Source: Phymorhynchus buccinoides | Lineage: Eukaryota; Mollusca; Gastropoda; Neogastropoda; Raphitomidae | DNA length: 64,000 bases | Direction of reading: 5' to 3' | NCBI GenBank assembly: GCA_017654935.2 | Contig: CM065704.1 | Coordinates: forward strand, 17,252,642 to 17,316,641 | In this document: positions 1-12,400 of the stretch, one piece after another | How the letters are laid out: each line of letters opens with the position of its first letter | Position numbering within the stretch: position 1 is the first letter of the stretch | Notes under the pieces: generated by a model | Told to the model about the DNA's origin: nothing | Database searches by the model: none | Seen by the model: only the letters and a program-made list of their open reading frames with translations | Program-made: the position numbers and the translations under genes

Positions 1-181
1 AGATACACATGACAAATTAAAATCCAGCCTAAGGCCACTGCACATACTCATATTTAACATGCACAAATCGAAGCGTAAACACATACACATGACAAAATAA
101 AACCAAATCCTATTCTACATACTCGTCTTTAACGTGCACACATTTTTAGGAAGAAACACATATGTTACAAAATCAAACCTA
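1..181. repeat. Tandem repeat, period about 80 bp, 2+ diverged copies
   Basis: The phrase ACATACACATGACAAA followed by a 'catactc..tttaac.tgcaca' block recurs about every 80 bases, with a third partial copy ('acacatatgttacaaaatcaaacctaatcc') near 157. Copies differ by several substitutions, so this is an old array cut by the window edge. No gene is seen in 1-1000. Confidence 0.6.
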
Positions 182-189
182 ATCCTATC

Positions 190-310
190 TCAGAGAGAGA
201 GGGGGGGGGGAGAGTGAGAGTGAGAGAGAGAGAACGAACGAACGAACGAACGATCCTTTTTTTTTTATTGAGGGAAAAGAATAAGCACTATACATGCTTG
301 TTTACATCCA
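190..310. repeat. GA-rich and (GAAC)n low-complexity tract with LINE-tail-like sequence
   Basis: A GA/G-rich run is followed by about five GAAC repeats, then a T-run and 'ttattgaggg..ataagca..tacatgctt', which resembles the stretch at 1520-1565. It is probably the end of the same dispersed element family. No coding signal is seen. Confidence 0.4.
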
Positions 311-499
311 GCCCTCATAAAAAAATGAAAAAGGAGAAGAAAAACCAATCACCACTATTAACAATAAATGTAAAATTAAAAAAAAGAAGGAAAGTGAAAA
401 AGCATGCACATACAAAATTCATACTTATCAAATAACCATGAAAAAACATCAAACACATTGAAATTAAAGTTGCCCATTTGAAGCAAGTACACATGCGCA

Positions 500-964
<465 letters not shown>

Positions 965-1059
965 AAATTCCTGTCAAGAAGTAAAAGGGACAAAAGCAAA
1001 GTTACATTCACATCGGGTATCTTGAGGAAACAGGTGGTGGAATTTGGGAGAAGGTTTAG

Positions 1060-1490
1060 TAATATGAACAACATGTTATAGAATTGAATGATAAAATTCG
1101 GTCATTAGAAATGTTCGATAGTTTTTTGTGAAAGAATTAAAGCTTGATTCAATTGGGAGATTGCCCAATATGGTTCCACAAGGCCCCGCCAGAATAAGCT
1201 AAACATGTTTTGAAAAGGTCCATTCTAGGCAAAGGCAGCATGAGTTTGTGAACATGGCGTTGATCATTGACAACGAACATAATTGGTAAGTGATGATGGG
1301 GCATTGCCTGATAACATTTTGAACATGAAGACAGCTTTGAATTTTAGTTTTAGCTTGATAGGTAGTATGTCCAAGGCTTTGTAATCATTAGCTGTTAATG
1401 TAAAATATTTAAGAAGAACTAACTTTAATGCCCGTCTATGAAGACTAGAGAGTGGTTTTAAAGTATTGTCACTTGCACCATCCCAAATAG
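1060..1490 (-). pseudogene. LINE reverse-transcriptase C-terminal fragment
   Basis: Read on the minus strand from about 1490, the conceptual product contains IWDGASDNTLKPLSSLHRRA, a region with LPIKLKLKFK, then FKMLSGNAPSSLTNY and, further on, MFSLFWRG. This is the usual order after the RT domain in CR1/Jockey-type non-LTR elements (Wdg..., LH.RA, LPl..R, mfK.l.g.aP.yL, ysG...W). There are in-frame stops and no RT core, so it is a dead 3' piece. Family placement rests on motif recall, not on a search. Confidence 0.6.
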
Positions 1491-1620
1491 AGAGAGAGAG
1501 AGAATTGAATTGAATTGAATTTTATTTAAAGAGGGTAATAGAATAAGCAAATAGTACATGCTTTTTTCTTCTGCTTTTTTCGAGGGAAACGCAAAGAACA
1601 GTAACTTTGGATACCGCGTT
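1491..1620 (-). repeat. LINE 3'-tail-like sequence with (TTGAA)n
   Basis: A short GA run is followed by four TTGAA units and 'ttttatttaaagagggtaa'. Read on the minus strand this is a terminal '...aataaaattcaattcaatt', the simple-repeat tail typical of non-LTR elements. Related sequence lies near 266-300 and 15870-15890. Confidence 0.45.
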
Positions 1621-1705
1621 TAATCCTCAGCTATTGCACAACTTTGTATGACATTGTAATAGCATTATGCTGCATCTTGTTGCACTACGTTAGGCCTACT
1701 TTGCA

Positions 1706-1795
1706 CAGTATTACATTGCATTGCATTACATTACATTGCATTACATTACATTATATTGCATTACATTGCATTACATTACATTGCATTACATTGCA
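1706..1795. repeat. Pentanucleotide microsatellite (TTRCA)n
   Basis: About 18 units of TTGCA or TTACA in irregular alternation. The R position is the only variable base in nearly all units. Confidence 0.95.
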
Positions 1796-1954
1796 GGTTC
1801 CAGCTCTAGAACATTTGGTTTTTAGCTGCTCCGCCGTAACCCGACAACAGTTAACGTTGTTGTTGTTGTTTGTTTGTTTTTCTTGGCCGCGCACGCGCAG
1901 TAATGAGTTGTTTCTGTGTAAACTGTTTGTTGTGGACGGCTTGAAATTTTGTGA

Positions 1955-2412
1955 ATTTTTGGTCCGCGCAAATGTAAATTGGCTCATATCGCGCGCGTTT
2001 ATGAATGGATGGTGTTAAAAGTTTGCACCAAGATAGTCACTATCCCTGGTCATGCACGTTCCAAATTTCGAGTCAATTTCGGATCTCGTTTGGCCGCGGT
2101 TTGTGAAAAGGTCAAGCGGCGCATATCGCGCGCGTTTATAAATCGATTTGAATTTGAATGCAATCCGTCCAGAAATACCGGAGATACGGGCGCCGAGAGG
2201 CCGTTGGATACGCGTTTCGCGCATTTGCCAAACCGCGCAAATGACACGGCCGCCGCCTTGGTTGCCGTTGCCATCGCCACGTTAGGGCTGATAGCAAATT
2301 AGAAGCGATTCGGTCGAAAAACGGCGGAGTTAAAAGGCCCGTTCTGAGTTCCACACACACACACACACACACAGACGGACACACGGACAGTTGGCTTTTA
2401 ATATAACTAGCG
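1955..2412. repeat. Dispersed repeat with internal duplicated CATATCGCGCGCGTTTAT motif
   Basis: The 18-base motif CATATCGCGCGCGTTTAT occurs at about 1985 and again at about 2121. The block is CpG-rich, unlike its surroundings, and ends in (AC)n followed by 'agacggacacacggacag', a terminal microsatellite also seen in other mobile elements in this window. Reading frames across it are not convincing as genes. Confidence 0.45.
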
Positions 2413-2413
2413 C

Positions 2414-2477
2414 AACGCTGAGTACCGGCAACGCTTAGTACCGGTAATGCCAAGTACCGGTAACGCTGAGTGCCGGT
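2414..2477. repeat. 16-bp minisatellite, four copies
   Basis: Four units of consensus AACGCTGAGTACCGGT at 2414, 2430, 2446 and 2462, each with one to three differences. Confidence 0.9.
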
Positions 2478-2683
2478 TTCGCCGGGTCCGCGAAATATTA
2501 TATTATTACGTTTGTCTCTCTCCCTCCTTCCATCTTCTTCTCTCATCCCGTTCTATCCCCCAGGAGGGGGGGAGGGGGGCGCTTCTCTTGACCACGACAC
2601 TACGTAAGAGCATTTCACCATTTCGCGGCCTACCTTGCTCTCACACACACCTGTCTCGAGCCGCTGTACCTTCTATATCCTAA

Positions 2684-2735
<52 letters not shown>

Positions 2736-2760
2736 GGGGGAGGGGGGGGGGTCAGGGGGG
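2684..2760. repeat. Poly-G tract (51 uninterrupted G, then G-rich)
   Basis: G runs from 2684 to 2734, then continues with scattered A and TCA interruptions. It could form G-quadruplexes and is an error-prone place for sequencing. Confidence 0.95.
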
Positions 2761-2891
2761 GGTCAGGAAATTCTCTTCTAACACTCAAACACGCTATTCG
2801 CGGGGCGCTACATTGGCATTTTATTGGTTATTAAGCCAAACGTCGAGCCATTTTCGTACTTTTCACCTTTATATAAAGTATATTTTGGAGT

Positions 2892-2973
2892 AGGGGGGGT
2901 GGGGGGGGGTCCTCCTTTTTGTTTTGGCCGGGGGGGGGGGGGGGGGGGGGAGGCCCCCCCCCCCCCCCCCCCC
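2892..2973. repeat. Poly-G/poly-C inverted pair
   Basis: G-rich runs end in about 21 G, then AGG, then about 20 C (2954-2973): a potential GC hairpin. The interval 2974-3402 holds ordinary AT-rich sequence in which I see no gene. Confidence 0.9.
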
Positions 2974-3402
2974 AAGATCCGCCCCTGACTAACAAACACT
3001 AAATGCATTGGAGGAGATATATTTCGGGTAAATTAGACCTCCTCTAACGATCCACGATCATCATTCATTATCAATAATCTGTATTACATTAACAATTGAC
3101 CCAACTGAACTTCCACAAAGTGTTAAATGGAATAGTAAGGATGTTTTATACTATCATTCTAATTGTTAACCTCCTGTAATGAACCCCTTATGAAGGAAGT
3201 GTGGATTGCATTTTGGCTGATGGTGTAATATCACGCAAGAAAGAAACAATCAATTACATTTTATATATAAAGTCTTCTGTTAATCCACTCGTCAAACTGT
3301 TGACGAGAAGAATGAAAAGGGGAGTCAACAAAAACATATCAATAGTGCTGAAAATATCCACTCAACTCCATTTCCGCAAAGCCTTATTTAATGTGAGCTC
3401 CT

Positions 3403-6400
3403 AAGAAATGAGCACTTTCGGGGTAAGGTGTGTCAGAAATGAGCACTTTGGGATAAGGCGCTTGAGAAATGAGCACTTTGGGATAAGGTGCTTGAGAAAT
3501 GAGCACTTTGGGATAAAGTGTTTAGGAAATGAGCACTTTGGGATAAGGTGCTTCAGAAATGAGCACTTTGGGATAACTTTGGGGTGTTTAGAAATGAGCA
3601 CTTTGGGATAAGGTGTTTAAGAAATGAGCACTTTGGGATAAGGTGCTTCAGAAATGAGCACTTTGGGATAAGGTGTTTAAGAAATGAGCACTTTGGGATA
3701 AGGTGCTTCAGAAATGAGCACTTTGGGATAAGGTGTTTAAGAAATGAGCACTTTGGGATAAGGTGTTTCAGAAATGAGCACTTTGGGATAAGGTGTTTCA
3801 GAAATGAGCACTTTGGGATAAGGTGTTTAGGAAATGAGCACTTTGGGATAAGGTGTTTAGGAAATGAGCACTTTGGGATAAGGTGTTTAAGAAATGAGCA
3901 CTTTGGGATAAGGTGCTTCAGAAATGAGCACTTTGGGATAAGGTGGTGAGCACTTTGGGATAAAGGAAATGAGCACTTTGGGATAAGGTGAAATGAGCAC
4001 TTTGGGATAAGGTGTTTAGGAAATGAGCACTTTGGGATAAGGTGTTTAGAAATGAGCACTTTGGGATAAGGTGGAAATGAGCACTTTGGGATAAGGTGTT
4101 TAGGAAATGAGCACTTTGGGATAAGGTGTTTAAGAAATGAGCACTTTGGGATAAGGTGTTTAGAAATGAGCACTTTGGGATAAGAAATGTGTTTAAGAAA
4201 TGAGCACTTTGGGATAAGGTGTTTAGGAAATGAGCACTTTGGGATAAGGTGCTTAAGAAATGAGCACTTTGGGATAAGAAATGAGCACTTTGGGATAAGG
4301 TGTTTAAGAAATGAGCACTTTGGGATAAGGTGTTTTTGGGATAAGGTGTTTCAGAAATGAGCACTTTGGGATAAGGTGTTTAAGAAATGAGCACTTTGGG
4401 ATAAGGTGTTTCAGAAATGAGCACTTTGGGATAAGGTGTTTAAGAAATGAGCACTTTGGGATAAGGTGCTTCAGTGAGCACTTTGGGATAGAAATGAGCA
4501 CTTTGGGATAAGGTGTTTCAGAAATGAGCACTTTGGGATAAGGTGTTTAAGAAATGAGCACTTTGGGATAAGGTGTTTAAGAAATGAGCACTTTGGGATA
4601 AGGTGTTTCAGAAATGAGCACTTTGGGATAAGGTGTTTCAGAAATGAGCACTTTGGGATAAGGTGTTTAGGAAATGAGCACTTTGGGATAAGGTGCTTCA
4701 GAAATGAGCACTTTGGGATAAGGTGTTTAGGAAATGAGCACTTTGGGATAAGGTGTTTAAGAAATGAGCACTTTGGGATAAGGTGTTTAAGAAATGAGCA
4801 CTTTGGGATTGAAATGAGCACTTTGGGATAAGGTGTTTCAGAAATGAGCACAGAAATGAGCACTTTGGGATAAGGTGTTTAAGAAATGAGCACTTTAAGA
4901 AATGAGCACTTTGGGATGTGAGCACTTTTAAAGAAATGAGCACTTTGGGATAAGGTGTTTCAGAAATGAGCACTTTGGGATAAGGTGTTTGAGCAGGAAA
5001 TGAGCACTTTGGGATAAGGTGTTCAGAAATGAGCACTTTGGGATAAGGTGTTTAGGAAATGAGCACTTTGGGATAAGGTGTTTAAGAAATGAGCACTTTG
5101 GGATAAGGTGTTTCAGAAATGAGCACTTTGGGATAAGGTGTTTAGAAATGAGCACTTTGGGATAAGGTGTTTGAGAAATGAGCACTTTGGGATAAGAAAT
5201 GTGTTTAAGCACTTTGGGATAAGGTGTTTAGGAAATGAGCACTTTGGGATAAGGTGTTTCAGAAATGAGCACTTTGGGATAAGGTGTTTAAGAAATGAGC
5301 ACTTTGGGATAAGGTGTTTAGGAAATGAGCACTTTGGGATAAGGTGTTTAGGAAATGAGGAAATGAGCACTTTGGGATAAGGTGATAAGGTGTTTAAGAA
5401 ATGAGCACTTTGGGATAAGGTGTTTAAGAAATGAGCACTTTGGGATAAGGTGTTTAAGAAATGAGCACTTTGGGATAAGGTGTTTAAGAAATGAGCACTT
5501 TGGGATAAGGTGTTTCAGAAATGAGCACTTTGGGATAAGGTGTTTAAGAAATGAGCACTTTGGGATAAGGTGTTTAGGAAATGAGCACTTTGGGATAAGG
5601 TGTTTCAGAAATGAGCACTTTGGGATAAGGTGTTTAAGAAATGAGCACTTTGGGATAAGGTGTTTAAGAAATGAGCACTTTGGGATAGGTGTTTCAGAAA
5701 TGAGGAAATGAGCACTTTGGGATAAGGTGTTTAGGAAATGAGCACTTTGGGATAAGGTGTTTAAGAAATGAGCACTTTGGGATAAGGTGCACTTTTCAGA
5801 AATGAGCACTTTGGGATAAGGTGTTTAGGAAATGAGCACTTTGGGATAAGGTGTTTAGAAATGAGCACTTTGGGATAAGGTGTTTAGAAATGAGCACTTT
5901 GGGATAAGGTGTTTAGGAAATGAGCACTTTGGGATAAGGTGCACTTTCAGAAATGAGCACTTTGGGATAAGGTGTTTAAGAAATGAGCACTTTGGGATAA
6001 GGTGTTTCAGAAATGAGCACTTTGGGATTGTTTAGGAAATGAGCAGAAATGAGCACTTTGGGATAAGGTGTTTCAGAAATGAGCACTTTGGGATAAGGTG
6101 TTTCAGAAATGAGCACTTTGGGATAAGGTGTTTAAGAAATGAGCACTTTGGGATAAGGTGTTTAAGAAATGAGCACTTAGAAATGAGCACTTTGAAATAA
6201 GGTGTTTGGGATAAGAAATGAGCACTTTGGGATAAGGTGTTTCAGAAATGAGCACTTTGGGATAAGGTGTTTAGGTGTTTAGAAATGAGCACTTTGGGAT
6301 AAGGTGTTTCAGAAATGAGCACTTTGGGATAAGGTGTTTAAGAAATGAGCACTTTGGGATAAGGTGTTTAAGAAATGAGCACTTTGGGATAAGGTGTTTA

Positions 6401-9400
6401 AGAAATGAGCACTTTGGGATAAGGTGTTTGAGCACTTTGGGATAAGTTTAGGAAATGAGCACTTTGGGATAAGGTGTTTAAGAAATGAGCACTTTGGGAT
6501 AAGGTGTTTAAGAAATGAGCACTTTGGGATAAGGTGTTTAAGAAATGAGCACTTTGGGATAAGGTGTTTAAGAAATGAGCACTTTGGGATAAGGTGTTTA
6601 AGAAATGAGCACTTTGGGATAAGGTGTTTCAGAAATGAGCACTTTGGGATAAGGTGTTTAAGAAATGAGCACTTTGGGATAAAGGTGTTTAAGAAATGAG
6701 CACTTTGGGATAAGGTGTTTAAGAAATGAGCACTTTGGGATAAGGTGCTTCAGAAATGAGCACTTTGGGATAAGGTGTTTAAGAAATGAGCACTTTGGGA
6801 TAAGGTGTTTAGGAAATGAGCACTTTGGGATAAGGTGTTTAGGAAATGAGCACTTTGGGATAAGGTGTTTAGGTGTTTAGAAATGAGCACTTTGGGATAA
6901 GGTGTTTCAGAAATAAGGTGTTTAAGAAATGAGCACTTTGGGATAAGGTGTTTAGGAAATGAGCACTTTGGGATAAGGTGTTTAAGAAATGAGCACTTTG
7001 GGATAAGGTGTTTCAGAAATGAGCACTTTGGGATAAGGTGGTGCACTTTTTCAGAAATGAGCACTTTGGGATAAGGTGTGTTTAAGAAATGAGCACTTTG
7101 GGATAAGGTGTTTAGGAAATGAGCACTTTGGGATAAGGTGTTTAGGAAATGAGCACTTTGGGATAAGGTGTTTAAGAAATGAGCACTTTGGGATAAGGTG
7201 CACTTTTCAGAAATGAGCACTTTGGGATAAGGTGTTTAAGAAATGAGCACTTTGGGATAAGGTGTTTAGGAAATGAGCACTTTGGGATAAGGTGTTTAAG
7301 AAATGAGCACTTTGGGATAAGGTGTTTTGAGCACTTTGGGATAAGGTGTTTAGAAATGAGCACTTTGGGATAAGGTGTTTAAGGTGGAAATGAGCACTTT
7401 GGGATAAGGTGTAAGGTGTTTAGGAAATTAGAAATGAGCACTTTGGGATAAGGTGTTTAAGAAATGAGCACTTTGGGATAAGGTGCACTTTCAGAAATGA
7501 GCACTTTGGGATAAGGTGTTTAAGAAATGAGCACTTTGGGATAAGGTGTTTAGAAATGAGCACAGAAATGAGCACTTTGGGATAAGGTGTTTAAGAAATG
7601 AGCACTTTGGGATAAGGTGTTTAGGAAATGAGCACTTTGGGATAAGGTGTTTGAGCAAGAAATGAGCACTTTGGGATAAGGTGTTTCAGAAATGAGCACT
7701 TTGGGATAAGGTGTTTAAGAAATGAGCACTTTGGGATAAGGTGTTTAAGAAATGAGCACTTTGGGATAAGGTGTTTAAGAAATGAGCACTTTGGGATAAG
7801 GTGCACTTTTCAGGAAATGAGCACTTTGGGATAAAGGAAATGAGCACTTTGGGATAAGGTGTTTAGGAAATGAGCACTTTGGGATAAGGTGTTGAGCACT
7901 TTGGGATAAGGTGAAATGAGCACTTTGGGATAAGGTGTTTAAGAAATGAGCACTTTGGGATAAGGTGTTTAGGAAATGAGCACTTTGGGATAAGGTGTTT
8001 AAGAAATGAGCACTTTGGGATAAGGTGTTTCAGAAATGAGCACTTTGGGATAAGGTGTTTAAGAAATGAGCACTTTGGGATAAGGTGGGATAAGGTGTTT
8101 AGGAAATGAGCACTTTGGGATAAGGTGTTTAAGAAATGAGCACTTTGGGATAAGTGTTGTGCTTCAGAAATGAGCACTTTGGGATAAGGTGTTTAACTTT
8201 GGGATAAGGTGTTTAACTTTGAAATGAGCACTTTGGGATAAGGTGCTTCAGAAATGAGCACTTTGGGATAAGGTGTTTAAGAAATGAGCACTTTGGGATA
8301 AGGTGTGAGCACTTTGGGATTGTTTAAGGAAATGAGCACTTTGGGATAAGGTGTTTCAGAAATGAGCACTTTGGGATGAGGAAATGAGCACTTTGGGATA
8401 AGGAAATGAGCACTTTGGGATAAGGTGCTTCAGAAATGAGCACTTTGGGATAAGGTGTTTAAGAAATGAGCACTTTGGGATAAGGTGTTTAGAAATGAGC
8501 ACTTTGGGATAAGGTGTTTCAGAAATGAGCACTTTGGGATAAGGTGTTTAGGAAATGAGCACTTTGGGATAAGGTGTTTCAGAAATGAGCACTTTGGGAT
8601 AAGGTGTGAGCACTTTTAAGAAATGAGCACTTTGGGATAAGTGTGTTGGGATAAGAAATGAGCACTTTGGGATAAGGTGTTTAGGAAATGAGCACTTTGG
8701 GATAAGGTGTTTAGGAAATGAGCACTTTGGGATAAGGTGCTGTTCAGAAATGAGCACTTTGGGAAATGAGCACTTTGGGATAAGGTGTTTAGGAAATGAG
8801 CACTTTGGGATAAGGTGTTTCAGAAATGAGCACTTTGGGATAAGGTGGAAATGAGCACTTTGGGATAAGGTGTTTAGGAAATGAGCACTTTGGGATAAGG
8901 TGTTTAGGAAATGAGCACTTTGGGATAAGGTGCACTTTGGGATAAAGAAATGAGCACTTTGGGATAAGGTGTTTAGGAAATGAGCACTTTGGGATAAGGT
9001 GTTTAGGAAATGAGCACTTTGGGATAAGGTGTTTAAGAAATGAGCACTTTGGGATAAGGTGTTTAGGAAATGAGCACTTTGGGATAAGGTGTTTCAGAAA
9101 TGAGCACTTTGGGATAAGGTGTTTAGGAAATGAGCACTTTGGGATAAGGTTTAGGAAATGAGCACTTTGGGAAATGAGCACTTTGGGATAAGGTGTTTAA
9201 GAAATGAGCACTTTGGGATAAGGTGTTTAGAAATGAGCACTTTGGGATAAGGTGTTTAGAAATGAGCACTTTGGGATAAGGTGTTTAGGAAATGAGCACT
9301 TTGGGATAAGGTGTTTCAGAAATGAGCACTTTGGGATAAGGTGTTTAAGAAATGAGCACTTTGGGATAAGGTGCACTTTTAAGAAATGAGCACTTTGGGA

Positions 9401-12400
9401 TAAGGTGTGAGCACTTTGGGATAAGGTGTTTAGGAAATTGTCTAGGAAATGAGCAGAAATGAGCACTTTGGGATAAGGTGTTTAAGAAATGAGCACTTTG
9501 GGATAAGGTGCTTCAGAAATGAGCACTTTGGGATAAGGTGTTTAAGAAATGAGCACTTTGGGATAAGGTGAGAAATGAGCACTTTGGGATAAAGGTGAGC
9601 ACTTTGGGATTAGGAAATGAGCACTTTGGGATAAGGTGTTTCAGAAATGAGCACTTTGGGATAAGGTGTTTAAGAAATGAGCACTTTGGGATAAGGTGTT
9701 TAAGAAATGAGCACTTTGGGATAAGGTGTTTAAGAAATGAGCACTTTGGGATAAGGTGTTTCAGAAATGAGCACTTTGGGATAAGGTGTTTAGGAAATGA
9801 GCACTTTGGGATAAGGTGCACTTTTAAAGAAATGAGCACTTTGGGATAAGGTGTTTCAGAAATGAGCACTTTGGGATAAGAAATGTGCACTTTTAAGAAA
9901 TGAGCACTTTGGGATAAGGTGTTTAAGAAATGAGCACTTTGGGATAAGGTGTTTAAGAAATGAGCACTTTGGGATAAGGTGTTTAAGAAATGAGCACTTT
10001 GGGATAAGGTGTTTAAGAAATGAGCACTTTGGGATAAGGTGTTTAAGAAATGAGCACTTTGGGATAAGGTGGTGCACTTTGGGATAAAGAAATGAGCACT
10101 TTGGGATAAGGTGCTTCAGAAATGAGCACTTTGGGATAAGGTGGTGAGCACTTTTAAGGTGTTTAAGAAATGAGCACTTTGGGATAAGGTGTGAGCACTT
10201 TTAAGAAATGAGCACTTTGGGATAAGGTGTTTAGGAAATGAGCACTTTGGGATAAGGTGTTTAGGTGTTTAAGAAATGAGCACTTTGGGATAAGGTGTTT
10301 AGGAAATGAGCACTTTGGGATAAGGTGTTTAGAAATGAGCACTTTGGGATAAGGTGTTTAAGAAATGAGCACTTTGGGATAAGGTGCTTCAGAAATGAGC
10401 ACTTTGGGATAAGGTGTTTAGAAATGAGCACTTTGGGATAAGGTGTTTAGGAAATGAGCACTTTGGGATAAGGTGTTTCAGAAATGAGCACTTTGGGATA
10501 AGGTGTTTAGGAAATGAGCACTTTGGGATAAGGTGTTTCAGAAATGAGCACTTTGGGATAAGGTGTTTAGGAAATGAGCACTTTGGGATAAGGTGTTTAG
10601 GAAATGAGCACTTTGGGAAATGAGCACTTTGGGATAAGGTGTTTAGAAATGAGCACTTTAAGAAATGAGCACTTTGGGATAAGGTGTTTAAGAAATGAGC
10701 ACTTTGGGATAAGGTGTTTCAGAAATGAGCACTTTGGGATAAGGTGTTTAAGAAATGAGCACTTTGGGATAAGGTGTTTCAGAAATGAGCACTTTGGGAT
10801 AAGGTGTTTAGGAAATGAGCACTTTGGGATAAGGTGTTTCAGAAATGAGCACTTTGGGATAAGGTGTTTAAGAAATGAGCACTTTGGGATAAGGTGTTTC
10901 AGAAATGAGCACTTTGGGATAAGGTGTTTAGGAAATGAGCACTTTGGGATAAGGTGTTTAAGAAATGAGCACTTTGGGATAAGGTGTTTCAGAAATGAGC
11001 ACTTTGGGATAAGGTGTTTAGGAAATGAGCACTTTGGGATAAGGTGTTTAAGAAATGAGCACTTTGGGATAAGGTGTTTAAGGAAATGAGCACTTTGGGA
11101 TAAGGTGTTTAGGAAATGAAATGAGCACTTTGGGATAAGGTGTTTCAGAAATGAGCACTTTGGGATAAGGTGTTTAGGAAATGAGCACTTTGGGATAAGG
11201 TGTTTCAGAAATGAGCACTTTGGGATAAGGTGTTTAGGAAATGAGAAATGAGCACTTTGGGATAAGGTGTTGGGATAAGGTGGAAATGAGCACTTTGGGA
11301 TAAGGTGTTTAAGAAATGAGCACTTTGGGATAAGGTGGTGCACTTTGGGATAAGGTGTTTAGGAAATGAGCACTTTGGGATAAAGAAATGAGCACTTTGG
11401 GATTTGAAATGAGCACTTTGGGATAAGGTGTTTAAGAAATGAGCACTTTGGGATAAAGGAAATGAGCACTTTGGGATAAGGTGAGCACTTTGGGATAAGG
11501 TTTAGAAATGAGCACTTTGGAGACTTTGGGATAAGGTGTTTCAGAAATGAGCACTTTGGGATAAGGTGTTTAAGAAATGAGCACTTTGGGATAAGGTGCT
11601 TCAGAAATGAGCACTTTGGGATAAGGTGTTTAGGAAATGAGCACTTTGGGATAAGGTGTTTAGGAAATGAGCACTTTGGGATAAGGTGTTTCAGAAATGA
11701 GCACTTTGGGATAAGGTGTTTAGAAATGAGCACTTTGGGATAAGGTGTTTAAGAAATGAGCTTTGGGATAAGGTGTTTAAGAAATGAGCACTTTGGGATA
11801 AGGTGGTGAGCACTTCAGAAATGAGCACTTTGGGATAAGGTGTTTAAGAAATGAGCACTTTGGGATAAGGTGTTTAAGAAATGAGCACTTTGGGATAAGG
11901 TGCACTTTGGGATTGAGCACTTTGGGATAAGGTGTTTAGAAATGAGCACTTTGGGATAAGGTGTTTAAGAAATGAGCACTTTGGGATAAGGTGTTTCAGA
12001 AATGAGCACTTTGGGATAAGGTGTTTAAGAAATGAGCACTTTGGGATAAGGTGTTTAGGAAATGAGCACTTTGGGATAAGGTGTTTAGTGAGCACTTTTA
12101 AGAAATGAGCACTTTGGGATAAGGTGGAAATGAGCACTTTCAGAAATGAGCACTTTGGGATAAGGTGTTTAAGAAATGAGCACTTTGGGATAAGGTGGTG
12201 CACTTTGGGATAAGGTGTTTAGAAATGAGCACTTTGGGATAAGGTGTTTAAGAAATGAGCACTTTGGGATAAGGTGTTTCAGAAATGAGCACTTTGGGAT
12301 AAGGTGTTTAGGAAATGAGCACTTTGGGATAAGGTGTTTAGGAAATGAGCACTTTGGGATAAGGTGTTTAGGAAATGAGCACTTTGGGATAAGGTGTTTC

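Noticed and set aside
1979..2302. 107-codon frame in a CpG-rich block
   Set aside because: It overlaps a repeat with duplicated internal motifs, has equally long frames on the other strand and no recognisable domain.
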